From NCBI GenBank assembly GCA_030704615.1, contig CM060732.1, positions 19,780,001 to 19,844,000 of the forward strand: a stretch of 64,000 nucleotides of DNA, written 5' to 3'. Position 1 is the stretch's first letter. Every line of letters starts with the position of its first letter. A program made the position numbers and the translations under genes. Of the stretch, positions 33,913 to 43,290 are shown in pieces. This stretch comes from Takakia lepidozioides (lineage: Eukaryota > Streptophyta > Takakiopsida > Takakiales > Takakiaceae). The notes under the pieces are model-generated. The model saw nothing but the letters and a program-made list of their open reading frames with translations. It searched no databases and was not told the DNA's origin.

Positions 33913-35573
33913 CTACAATGCCCCTCTACGCGATCCCTGTCTCAAAGGACCCCTTTTTCTATTATACACATCACACTCACGCTGTAATCGGAGGTCCCAA
34001 TCATCCTGGGAGAACTCGTATGATGCAAATAGTTCGCTGCCAGCCCTAATAGTCCTACTAGCACATGCCATCACAAACATGTGCATCCCCTCACAGTATA
34101 CTGACGTATGACCACAATAGCTCTTATGCCCATCGCTTCGCTCGTCCCATACTACATTGGTTCTCCTAGGATGACCAAAAGAACTATTGACCAGCCCAGC
34201 AACATTGCCGAAGATGTCGGGGTCACCATCACAAAATCTGATCTCAATGGCAGTCAACCCCCGTCTACGTACATCCTGTCCGTTGACACACAAAATGTAG
34301 GGTAGGATGTATGGGGCTTCGAGGCGTAATGTACGGAACTCCGCGGAGGTGTAGTATGGACCGTAGTAGGGAAACAAGTCCACCATGTTGTTTCTCCGAG
34401 GAGGAACCACAATATCATTGACCGTGAATAAACCCCGACCCATAGCAGGGTCTGTAGCGACTCTCACAACATACCGTCTCCCCCAATACTCGAACTCCAC
34501 ATTTTCTCGGATGGGGGTGGGAGGGTCGAGATGATTCCCCCAACAACGAGGCTGGACGGTCCTCAATAACATAGTCCTATGCGCTTCCCATCGGGAGCAA
34601 AGATCCGGCTCAGGCCGCCCAAGCCGAAGGGGAGGAAACCTAGGGCGAAGCCGACCCCTCCTAGGGGTTCGGGGGGCACATGCACGTGGAGGTGGAGGTG
34701 GAGGTGGAGGTGGTACTGCTGGCGGAGGAGATGAAAGTGGAGGTGGTTGAGGATGTAATGTCGGAGGTGCAGCCGGGGGTACAACGTCCGGATCAGGTAC
34801 AACCGGAGGTGGATCAGGCAAAGAAACAGACGGGGGGGGGGGGGGGGGGCTGCTCGTCGCCGGCCATAACACCTATGACACCTACGATACCCCTCGACCC
34901 TACGCATCTCATCTACGTGCTGCTGGGGGAACCAACTGATTACATCGGGCACATGCTCTGGCACAAATTCTGCAAGTAGACCGACGCAAAATGCCTCCTG
35001 TGCAATGTGATTGCGAGCTTGGGCATCAAGTCGTGGCTGCAATGTGCGTAGTGAACGACGCATCAATACTTATGTCGTAATTTTGATTCATGTATGCTTA
35101 CCAATCATACTATATTATTAGATAAACCTAAATGTACCTTAAATGAATGTTAATGAGAGGGTGGGAAAAACATTCACCTTTGCCGCATCCGCAATCTTGT
35201 TCTTCTTGTAATGTTTTTCGATAACATGCGGTCGCCGCCTCGGTGGTCTGGTGCCGCCCGGCGGTATCCGTTCCCAACACTTAGTGCACCAACACTCAAT
35301 CCTGTCGGGGGGGTCAAAGGTGGACGTGGTTGGACGGGGTGGCCCGCGAGGGGGCAACCCGCGGCGCGCCCGACTCGATCCCGGAGTGTCAACATCCTCC
35401 GCATCACCTGAAATTTGGCCCCGGTCCCTTCTACGATTGTGCCCGGCAGCCTATATTGGATCAGGTGCAATGGGTGCCTCCTCGCCACGAAAAATGGTCG
35501 CTCTAGGGCCACAATCGATATATGGTACTACCTCCCCATCCTCGAGGGAGACGGGTCGATGTTTCCTCACCAT
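33913..35573 (-). CDS. SET-domain protein, probable lysine methyltransferase-like
   Basis: Candidate start ATG 35573 (MVRKHRPVSLEDGEVVPYID). An exon at about 35404-35178 holds CWCTKCWERIPPGG with a following His (possible zinc site) and ends with donor gtgaatg. The last exon starts at 35036 (acceptor tgcag) and joins in phase. It then has a proline-rich stretch coded by an 18-base G-run (34832-34849) that shifts the frame, and the SET domain from about 34380: ATDPAMGRGLFTV, a Tyr-rich insert, GNVAGLVNSSFGHPRRTNVVW (the asparagine-rich cofactor motif, diverged), and FVMACASRTIRAGSELFASY (the substrate-channel Tyr). SET enzymes methylate lysines, often on histones. The first exon carries a TAG before the next acceptor, so its structure is uncertain. 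The G-run may be a length error, in which case the gene may be intact. Confidence 0.6.
34832..34849. repeat. 18-base G homopolymer in the SET gene
   Basis: It encodes poly-Pro on the minus strand. The upstream and downstream reading frames are both good but do not match across it. A one-base change in run length would set the frame relation. Confidence 0.85.
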
Positions 35574-35589
35574 CCCATCCTAATTAACA

Positions 35590-36656
35590 CACACCACCAA
35601 CACTTTCATTTCTCAAAAACCGTTGGCAAAAAAACCCTATGCCTCAGCCTCGGGGCTTTCAAAATTGGTAACCAAAGGCGGAGCATCCCTATGGTGCTAG
35701 AGCCCAAGACAATAAATCCTTCCTCTCGTTCTATCTTCAGGATGCTCACACTATGGAAAAATTTGTTGAGACCCAGCGCTTTGCGATTATCAGATTGAAC
35801 CACATTTTGGGTATGTGAATCCTAATTACACCATTTATCCTTTTAACCCCAAGACCCACAACCAGAACCACCAATCCAAAACCCAGCACCATAAAGAAAA
35901 GCAAACACCCTAACCCAGTACCATATGAAAAAATAAATAAAAACTAAGAAACCCAAAAGGCCCTAAACCCTAAATCCAGAATGGCCGGCCGTCGCCTCCT
36001 GCGACACCCTGGCGTCGCATTGGACGACAAGTTTTTTCTTATTTTTTAACTGGGGGTTGCACCCCGCGACGGACAGCCATCGCGGGGGGCGACGTGTTTT
36101 TTTATTTATGGGGCCGGGGGTTGCAAGAAACGACGGCCAGCCGTCGCAATTTTCATTTTTACATTTAAAAAAAGGGCAGGCGCAGGCATGCGACGGCCGG
36201 GCGTCGCATGTGGGCGCCGCACCTTTTTTTTTTCCCCTAAGTGCTTCAAGCATCTTTTTCCCCTCCCGTTTTCGTTTGTTCTTTGGGAGAGAGGTAGTTC
36301 AGAGAGTGGGGTTTAAGGTGGAGGAGAAACGCACCTGCTGCTGAGCCCGAGGTGGTCGCAAGGCCCCAAGGAGTTTGCCCCAACGCCGCTCCAACGCCCA
36401 AGGTAAGCACCGCCTCTTCCCTCACTTTTTGTCTTTCTTTCTTGCCCTAAGCACGGTCTGATGTCTCTCTCCCCTTTGTGGTAGGAACGTCGCGCAGAGG
36501 TGCGACCTAACGAGCTGAAGAGAGAGAGAGAGCCGTGGTGAGCGGGGGAGAGACGCCCTGTAGCGGCGGGGACCCGCGTCGCTAGCAGCCGCGACAGCAC
36601 CGCAGCAACTCGCCGCACCAGCTCGCTTCAAGCACCAGCAGCAACAGAGATACGTC
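35590..36656. other. No gene; telomere-like motif, palindromic repeats and a 5'-UTR-like block
   Basis: CCCTAAACCCTAAA, two plant telomere units, lies at 35961-35974. Four to five copies of GCGACGG...CCGTCGC-type palindromes spaced about 60-70 bp apart, each followed by a T/A-rich tract, fill 35983-36225; this resembles subterminal DNA of some plant DNA transposons. From 36240 to 36655 the sequence is purine/GC-rich with a GGTAAGC splice-donor-like site and looks like a gene leader, cut off at 36657 by LINE sequence. Confidence 0.4.
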
Positions 36657-38072
36657 AGGGAAATTGCACTCTCCCTTTCCTCTCTGCTTCTGTTTACTGT
36701 TCAAAGGTAGTCTTCCTGCCTAGACTTTAAATTTAGGTCTGGTGCCAAGAGTGGGATAGACCCTTGAGCGCATCCATGATGTCCTCCCCCATGTCACAGA
36801 CTGGAAACAGGTTCAGGGAAGTTTTCTTCCTAACTTCATTTTCATCGGACAATTTTTCTGGTAACAGACATGGCTTTGGACACTACACTCTCTAAGTCAG
36901 GTTTATCCAACAAGGTCAAGACTTGCGGGTCCAGATTCAGATCCTTGAGAATCTCTTTTACTCTCTTCTCTCAGGGCTCACCCTGTTTGACAGGGCGGTC
37001 ATGTTTCCAAGATATAGAGTCGATTAACTTAGGATATCTGGTGTTGGACATATGTTGCAGCTGAACCCACCATCTAACCTTGAATTTAGGGTGTCGGGAG
37101 CTTAAAAGAGAGCAGCACAGAAGAAAGGGACAGAGAGGGAGAGGGACAGAGGGACAGAGAGGGACAGAGAGAGGGAGTGAGAGGGAGACATCAGGGGGCA
37201 ACAAAGAAAAGAAAAGAAGGTGGGGGGGGGGGGGGGGTGTGACTGAGCAGCAGCTGCTGCTCAGTCACTCCCCCCCCCCCACATTCTCTGTTTTTCTTTG
37301 TTGCCCCCTCTCTTGGGGAAACAAAAGGGACAGATCCTACCTCTGTCAGGGGCTGACGTTGGTAGTAAGACTTACCTTCACATATAGAATTAATCCGGGT
37401 TTTCCATATATCCTCTACAAATCCCTTCACACAAGCATCAATCTGCTGTGTGTGAGTTGCCCAAAAACTAGGCCTCAGAAGGGTTGGGCTTTTGGCTCAG
37501 CCTCGACTTTTTCAAAGTTAGTAAACAGAGGTACATGCACAATTCCCTTGATAGATTTGAAGAGAGCGTCTCTTTGGTGAGAGAACCACGGACAGTGTAT
37601 CAGAAAATGAATAATGTCTTCAGGTTGCCCACAGACATGGTTGGACACTACAGCCTCTAAGTCAGATTTATCCAGCAGGGTGAAGACTTGCGGTTCCAGG
37701 TCCAAGTCCTTGAGAATCTCTTCTACTGTCTTCTACCAGGACTTAGCCTGTTTGACAGGTCGGTGGGCGGTCCTGTTTCCAAGATATAGAGTCGATTAAC
37801 TTAAGATATCTGGTGTTGGACATATTTTGCAGCTGAACCCACCATCTGACCTTGAATTTATCTCGTCGGGAGCTTAAAAGAGAGCAGCTGCTCAGACACT
37901 CCCCCCCCCCCCCCCACATTCTCTATTTTTCTTTGTTGCCCCCTCTCTTGGGGAAACAAAAGGGACAGATCCTACCTCTGTCAGAGGCTGACGTTGGTAG
38001 TAAGACTTACCTTCACATATAGAATTAATCCGGGTTTTCCAGATATCCTCTACAAATCCCTTCACACAAGCA
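36657..38072 (-). mobile_element. Truncated LINE 3' ends, two or more copies
   Basis: On the minus strand the 37297-37740 and 37917-38072 parts encode the C-terminal end of a LINE ORF2: HFLIHCPWFSHQRDALFKSI, then KVEAEPKAQPF and FVEDIWKTRINSICEGKSYY. The His/Cys pattern is the zinc finger found after LINE reverse transcriptases. 36657-37110 and 37740-37860 are overlapping upstream portions. Only 3' parts are present, as expected for 5'-truncated insertions. Confidence 0.7.
37195..37305. repeat. Foldback with G-run/C-run arms
   Basis: The core GTGACTGAGCAGCAG plus its exact reverse complement makes a perfect 30-bp palindrome at 37239-37268. It is flanked by a G-run on the left and a C-run on the right, and further out by CAACAAAGAAAA/TTTTCTTTGTTG arms. 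The whole could form one long hairpin. Confidence 0.85.
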
Positions 38073-38591
38073 GGGGAGTGCTTGCGCGTGAGCCTGGCCA
38101 CGTGAGCCTGTGAGCCCAGCCAGGCTCACGCCACGTCAGCAAGGTTTCCCACGTGCAAGACCTAATTCCGCGGATGCCACCTATTTCCGCGGAACTGTAG
38201 GCGACTACCACGCCCCAGATTTGCCAACATTAATTTCCGAGAAGTCTCATTCCTCATCCAAATCTTAGTCGAATGAGAAATCACGGGTGGTTTGTGGATA
38301 ATTTTTGTCCACGGGCACAGGATATTTCAGAGAGTACAATGTCATGTTGCGTAATGAACACGAAGGAGAATGAGTTTGTTCTAACGAAGTTCCGTCCCCC
38401 CAATTCACATCCACTTTTCATTGATAGATGTTCTCCAGACAAACACCAGGAAATCCCTAAAGCGTCTTTGCGGTTTATGAAAAAACATGGTGCAGAACAG
38501 GTTGGCAAGATTTGCAATGCAAGACACGAAACAAAGAACAACAGGGCCAGCAACCATACAAAATGCAAAAAACAGTCCTAAAAAAAGAATG

Positions 38592-38960
38592 CTTTCATTT
38601 CTCAAATCAAGGTTGCGTCAACGCAAGGTTGATTTGCATCACCCTCACAAAAAATAAAAAATAAAAAATAAATAAAAATAAAAATGATGCTTTCATTTCT
38701 CAAATCAAGGTTGCGTCAATGCAAGGTTGATTTGCATCACTCCCCAAGGAGGAAGAAAAAAACAAATATTCAAAAAATGATGCTTTCATTCTCAAATCAA
38801 GGTTGCGTCGACGCAAGGTTGATTTGCATCACTCCCCAGGGAGGAAAAAAATAAAAATAAAAAAAATAAAAAAATCAAAAAATGATGTTTTCATTTCTCA
38901 AATCAAGGTTGCGTCAACACAAGGTTGATTTGTATCACCCCCAGGGAGAAATAAAAAATA
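38592..38960. repeat. Satellite array, about 90-bp units, four copies
   Basis: Each unit has TGCTTTCATTTCTCAAATCA followed by AGGTTGCGTCAACGCAAGG and TTGATTTGCATCAC, then an A-rich spacer. The core is an inverted repeat (AATCAA...TTGATT outside TTGCG...CGCAA). Copies differ by a few bases. Confidence 0.85.
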
Positions 38961-39104
38961 AAAAATAAAATGAAGTCGTATGTCTGTCGATGTATGTCAC
39001 GTCATCAATCGTGTTGTGCGTGCCACTACCATTTGTTGCATTCGTTCCTCAAACTCATTTGTTCATTTGCGAACACATCAAGTCACATTCAAATGAACAT
39101 TCTC

Positions 39105-39345
39105 GGAAACCAACCTCGTATTAATACAAGGTTGATTTTGAAAACTTCAAATCAACCTCGTGTTACAAGGTTGATATCAGTTCTAGGAAATCAACCTCGT
39201 GTTAATACAAGGTTCATTTCAAGTTCTCTGAAATCAACCTCGTGTTAACACAAGGTTGATTTCAGTTCTAGGAAATCAATCTCGTGATAATACAAGGTTC
39301 ATTTCAAGTTCTCTGAAATCAACCTCGTGTTAACACAAGGTTGAT
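39105..39345. repeat. Palindromic satellite, six copies of a 32-bp hairpin
   Basis: AAATCAACCT, a GTGTTAACAC-type centre and AGGTTGATTT recur at about 39111, 39150, 39188, 39231, 39270 and 39317. The best copies are almost perfect 32-bp palindromes. Spacers contain GTTCT-rich sequence. Confidence 0.85.
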
Positions 39346-39547
39346 CTCTGCGGACGCCCTAAACCCTTAATCCATCTCACCTTCAGATGGTGAAATCCCA
39401 CGGTTATATCTTTGTGGTGACCTGGCACAACCTTGGGTGGGCTCACGCCAACGCCACGTCAGCGCTGTGAGCGTAAGCTCACGCCACATCACCATTGTAT
39501 GAGCGTACGCTCACACGCCAGGCTCACGCGGTAGCATCGTTGAAGCA

Positions 39548-40170
39548 GACATCAATCTGATGTGTGTGAGATGCCCAAAAACTAGGCCTCAGAAGGGGCT
39601 GGGCTTTTGGCTCAGCCTCAACTTTTTCAAAGTTAGTAAACATAGGTACATACACAATTCCCTTGATAGATTTGAAGAGAGCGTCTCTTTGGTGAGAGAA
39701 CCCCGGACAGTGTATCAGAAAATGAGTATTGTCTTCAGATTGCCTACACAACGGGCAATTGCACTCTCCCTTTCCTCTCTGTTTCTGTTTGCTGTTCAAA
39801 GGTAGGCTTCCTGCCCTGAGTTTAAATTTCAGTCTAGTGCCGAGAGTGGATAGACCCTTGAGGTCATCCAAGATGTCCTCCCCCATGTCACTGATTGGAA
39901 ACAAGTTCAGGGAAGTTTTTTTGCCTAACTTCATTTCCATCAGACAATCTCATGGCAACAGACATGGTTGGACACTACAGCCTCTAAGTCAGATTTATCT
40001 TGCAGGGTGAAGACTTGCGGTTCCAGGTCCAGGTCCTTGAGAATCTTTTCTACTGTCTTCTGCCAAGACTTAGCCTATTTGACAGGTCGGTGGGCGGTCA
40101 TGTTTCCAAGATATAGAGTCGATTAACTTAGGATATCTGGCGTTGGACATATGCTGCAGCTGACCCCACC
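39548..40170 (-). mobile_element. LINE 3' end, continuation beyond the inserted element
   Basis: Minus-strand open frame from 39940 reads LNLFPISDMGEDILDDLKGL, FKLRAGSLPLNSKQK, then CPLCRQSEDNTHFLIHCPGF: the CCHC-like zinc finger at the end of LINE ORF2. Together with 37917-38072 it forms one LINE copy split by the 38073-39542 insertion. Confidence 0.75.
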
Positions 40171-40289
40171 ATCTGACCTCCCCCCCCCCACAACCCATTT
40201 TTTTTCATTGTTGCCCCCTCTCTCCCTCTGTCTCCCTCTCTACTGGGAATTGACAGTTTGCTATCAGTGTGGATTTTTGTTTTCTCATC

Positions 40290-40640
40290 CTCTATCAGGT
40301 TTTTTCATCCATACCGGATGAGCCACCACGATGGACACTGAATTACCTCTAGGATGGTTCTTTTGGCCTTTTCATTCCTCCTCTATTGACTCTCATCCAT
40401 ACCGGATGAGTCACCATGGAAGAAAAGAATTACCTCTATGGAGGTTGCCAACAGCATCCTATTTTTTCATCCGTACCGGATGAAAAACTACTAGGGTAAT
40501 AATTTTTCATTCCTTTTTTATTGACTCTTTTTATCCATACCGGATGGTCTGGTAAGGAATGATAGAATTAACTAGATGGAGGTAAGGCGCTGCCACGGAT
40601 GATATTCTCTATTTTTTCATCCTGACACAAGTGATCTGTC
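40290..40640. repeat. Short hairpins TCATCC...GGATGA, tandem-like
   Basis: TTTTCATCCATACCGGATGA-type motifs recur at about 40307, 40388, 40468 and 40530, followed by similar CACCATGG and ACCTCTATGG-type sequence. Spacing is about 60-85 bp. Looser TCATCC/GGATGA pairs occur at 40745-40805 and again at 45390-45665. Confidence 0.65.
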
Positions 40641-40799
40641 TATGGATGATGTGATTATGACCTGGAATTGATCTTTACTACCCCTAATTATGATTAATTA
40701 CGGTGGAAACCCTAACCCCTACCCCAAAACCTATTTTTAACCTTGCTATGGATGAAATCCGTCAAGGTATATGGATTCGTCCTACTGTTTTTCATCCAC

Positions 40800-42400
40800 G
40801 GATGAATAATCGGGGGACAACCCTATGTCGTCTCTCCCGCTGTCAGAAGCACGCGATGTGATTCTGAGCTCTCGAGGAGAGTGTTATGGCGGGCGTGCTT
40901 CGGTGGCTGCCCCGTTTGTGGTGTCGTACCCATGCTGGACGAGCGCCTGGGGGGGCGCGAAGGCAGCGCCTTGTCTCTCTTGCGGGAAACACCGCTATGA
41001 AAGTAGTGACATCTTCCCTCCTCAGGCTTTTTCTGTGCTTAGCAAGGATGCTTATGATGGGAAATTCTCTCCCTCCTTTCTAGTGCCTTGCGATTGTGCT
41101 TGCTTTGCTTCACTGCTTATGTGCTTTGTGGAGGCGGCTTGCTACGGGTGGTGATGGCGCATAACCCTCTTCCCCAATCGCTTAAGGTGCCTTTGGAGTT
41201 TAGGGATTCTCATGTTCTTATCTCTTTCTCTTGCTTTTGAGTTTCTTAGTTGACATCGATGACAAGTGTGAGGGTCTGTGATTCACCTGGGGTTCCACAA
41301 TCCTCACTAACCTGTTGGTTTTTGTGGGGGCTTGTGATGGGACCAGGTGAGGATCCTCACCTACTTTGAAGTTTCTTGAGCATGCAGATTGGGATATGGG
41401 CTGAGGAGACCTAGGGTTGTGCGCGCTGTGAGGTGGCTGCTGGCTGCAGTCCCAATTTCAACCCAACTGCCCTTGACTTGATATGCTCCAGCCTGCGTTC
41501 TGGCCTTTGTCGTTCTACCGCCGATGTGCAGCTCGGCCTGACAGGCTTGTTTCCTGAGGCTTGCATACAAACCATACCCTACCTTTTAATCTTTGACAGC
41601 ACAACCTGTGGATTACTAAGCTAGGTTGTAAGTTATTTTGGCCAAAGAAGATCTGGTTTTTGGTGGTATGTTTTTGGCGGTTTTGGGTAACTATGGATCT
41701 TATGGCCTTGAAGTTTAAGGCGGCAGCCTGGTAGGGTACTGCCCTGCTCCTTGTCAGGCCTACTTCTGATGTGTACTGGATCGTAGTAAGGTTTCTTTGC
41801 ATGTGTTAGCATGGAACTCCTGAAGGATGAGGATGGTAAGCTGCAATGGAATCCTACCTACTGTTTTGGATCTGTCATGACATCAAGCCTATGACCTGCC
41901 ATCTGTTTTTTTTATACAAAAGAGGCTGGATCTTGGCTGTTCATGCTGTTTGTTGGTACAAGTCTTGAACCTGCAATCTGACAGGTTGCATTCACATTCC
42001 CTTGATACCTTGTATGATCACATGTCTCGGGGTGAATACAAATGATATGGAATCTACTTCATCTGGATCAAGTTGGACTGCTTGGTGGGATACTGAGATT
42101 CTGACAAAATGCAGGTTGGTCCTTATGCCTTGGCTGATGCATGACCTGCCATAATTAATGGCTGAATTGGTAAGCTGCTGGTATATGTACAGGCTGAACC
42201 AAGAGGCCTTGCAGCATGCACAGGGACAACAATATCTTATCTTGTCCCACACAAGAACAAACCCTGCCCTCCCACCTTGCTTTGTCTTGGATGATTGGGT
42301 GGTGTCTTTTGGGATGATTTGACAAGACTGGAAATATGAGATAGTGCCCTATCCAGAGCTGTTTATGTCTTTAATTGGCAATGACCCTTATGGGTCTTGT
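40800..42400. other. No recognised gene
   Basis: A 109-codon plus-strand frame starts at ATG 40825 (MSSLPLSEARDVIL), and an overlapping frame starting ATG 40886 is Arg/Leu-rich (MAGVLRWLPRLWCRTHAGRA), reminiscent of an organelle-targeting peptide. Neither resembles a known family and neither continues across a clear splice site. The rest is G/T-rich and featureless. Confidence 0.25.
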
Positions 42401-42404
42401 CCAT

Positions 42405-43290
42405 GTCTTGACATGACGTGAATATCTTCCCTCTCCCTCTCTCTTTTTAATTTTTTTCTGCACAGGGGTCAACTCTGAGGTTAAGAAAACCATGCTTTGT
42501 CGCATTATTAGACCTGCCTTGGAGCACGGATCTGCAATATGGGTTGATAAATCTGACTTAGAGGCTGTAGTGTCCAAAGCCATGTCTGTTGCCATGAGAT
42601 TTCTCTGATGAAAATGAAGTTAGGCAAAAAACTTCCCTGAACTTGTTTCCAGTCAGTGACATGGGGGAGGACATCTTGGATGACCTCAAGGGTCTACCAC
42701 TCTCGGCACTAGACTGAAATTTAAACTCAGGGCAGGAAGCCTACCTTTGAACAGCAAATAGAAGTAGAGATGAAAGGGAGAGTGCAATTGCCCGTTGTGT
42801 GGGCAATATGAAGACAGTATTCATTTTCTGATACACCTTCCGGGGTTCTCTCACCAAAGAGACGCTCTCTTCAAATCTATCAAGGGAATTGTGCCTGTAC
42901 CTCTGTTTACCAACTTTGAAAGTCTCAAGGCTGAGCCAAAAGCCCAGGCCCTCCTGAGGCCTAGTTATTGGGCAAATCACACACAACAGTTTGATGCTTG
43001 TGTGAAGGGATTTCTAGAGGATATCTGGAAAACCCAAATTAATTCTATATATGAAGGTAAGTTTTACTACCAACGTCAGCCCCTGACAGAGGCAGGTTTT
43101 GTCCCATTTGTTTCCGCTCAAACTGGGCGCGGGGTCAATGGCCACAAGGCTACGGCAAACAACGTCTTATGAGTACAATCTTTTAACTTTTTCTGCACCC
43201 TCTCTCCCTTGTGGTTTGTTTACTTTTGTGAACAACAAAAAAGAGAGGGAAGATATACATGTCATGTCAAGACATGGACAAGACCGCTAA
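42405..43290 (+). mobile_element. LINE 3' end, plus-strand copy
   Basis: Same family as at 36.7-40.2 kb, opposite orientation: QYEDSIHFLIHLPGFSHQRD, KAEPKAQALLRPSYWA, FLEDIWKTQINSIYEGKFYY, broken by frameshifts near 42700. It ends with an A/G-rich tail near 43240, close to a DNA segment ATGTCATGTCAAGACATGGA also present inverted near 42395-42415, so the copy is bounded by an inverted duplication. Confidence 0.7.

Larger units (their letters stand above)
38073..39542. mobile_element. 1.47-kb inverted-repeat element inserted in a LINE
   Basis: LINE sequence stops after AAGCA at 38068-38072 and resumes after AAGCA at 39543-39547, so the block is an insertion with a probable 5-bp target duplication. 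Its ends share CGCGTGAGCCTGGC in inverted orientation (about 38085-38098 and the complement of 39517-39530), with more GTGAGCC/GGCTCAC motifs inside. The interior holds no transposase, only satellite-like palindromic arrays. It would be a non-autonomous DNA transposon; superfamily unknown. A related terminus appears at 57815-57875. Confidence 0.6.

Noticed and set aside
35961-35974. Telomere or subtelomere boundary
   Set aside because: Only two CCCTAAA units are present; such telo-boxes are common in plant promoters and introns.
37195-37305. Divergent genes on both sides of the 37.25-kb palindrome
   Set aside because: Both frames are the same low-complexity sequence read from the two arms of the foldback.
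38592-39345. Regular palindromic repeats resembling a CRISPR array
   Set aside because: The genome is eukaryotic, the units are tandem satellites with related spacers, and no cas genes exist here.
40825-41154. 109-codon frame starting MSSLPLSEARDVIL as a gene
   Set aside because: No family resemblance, an equally plausible overlapping frame, and no clear splice or regulatory context.
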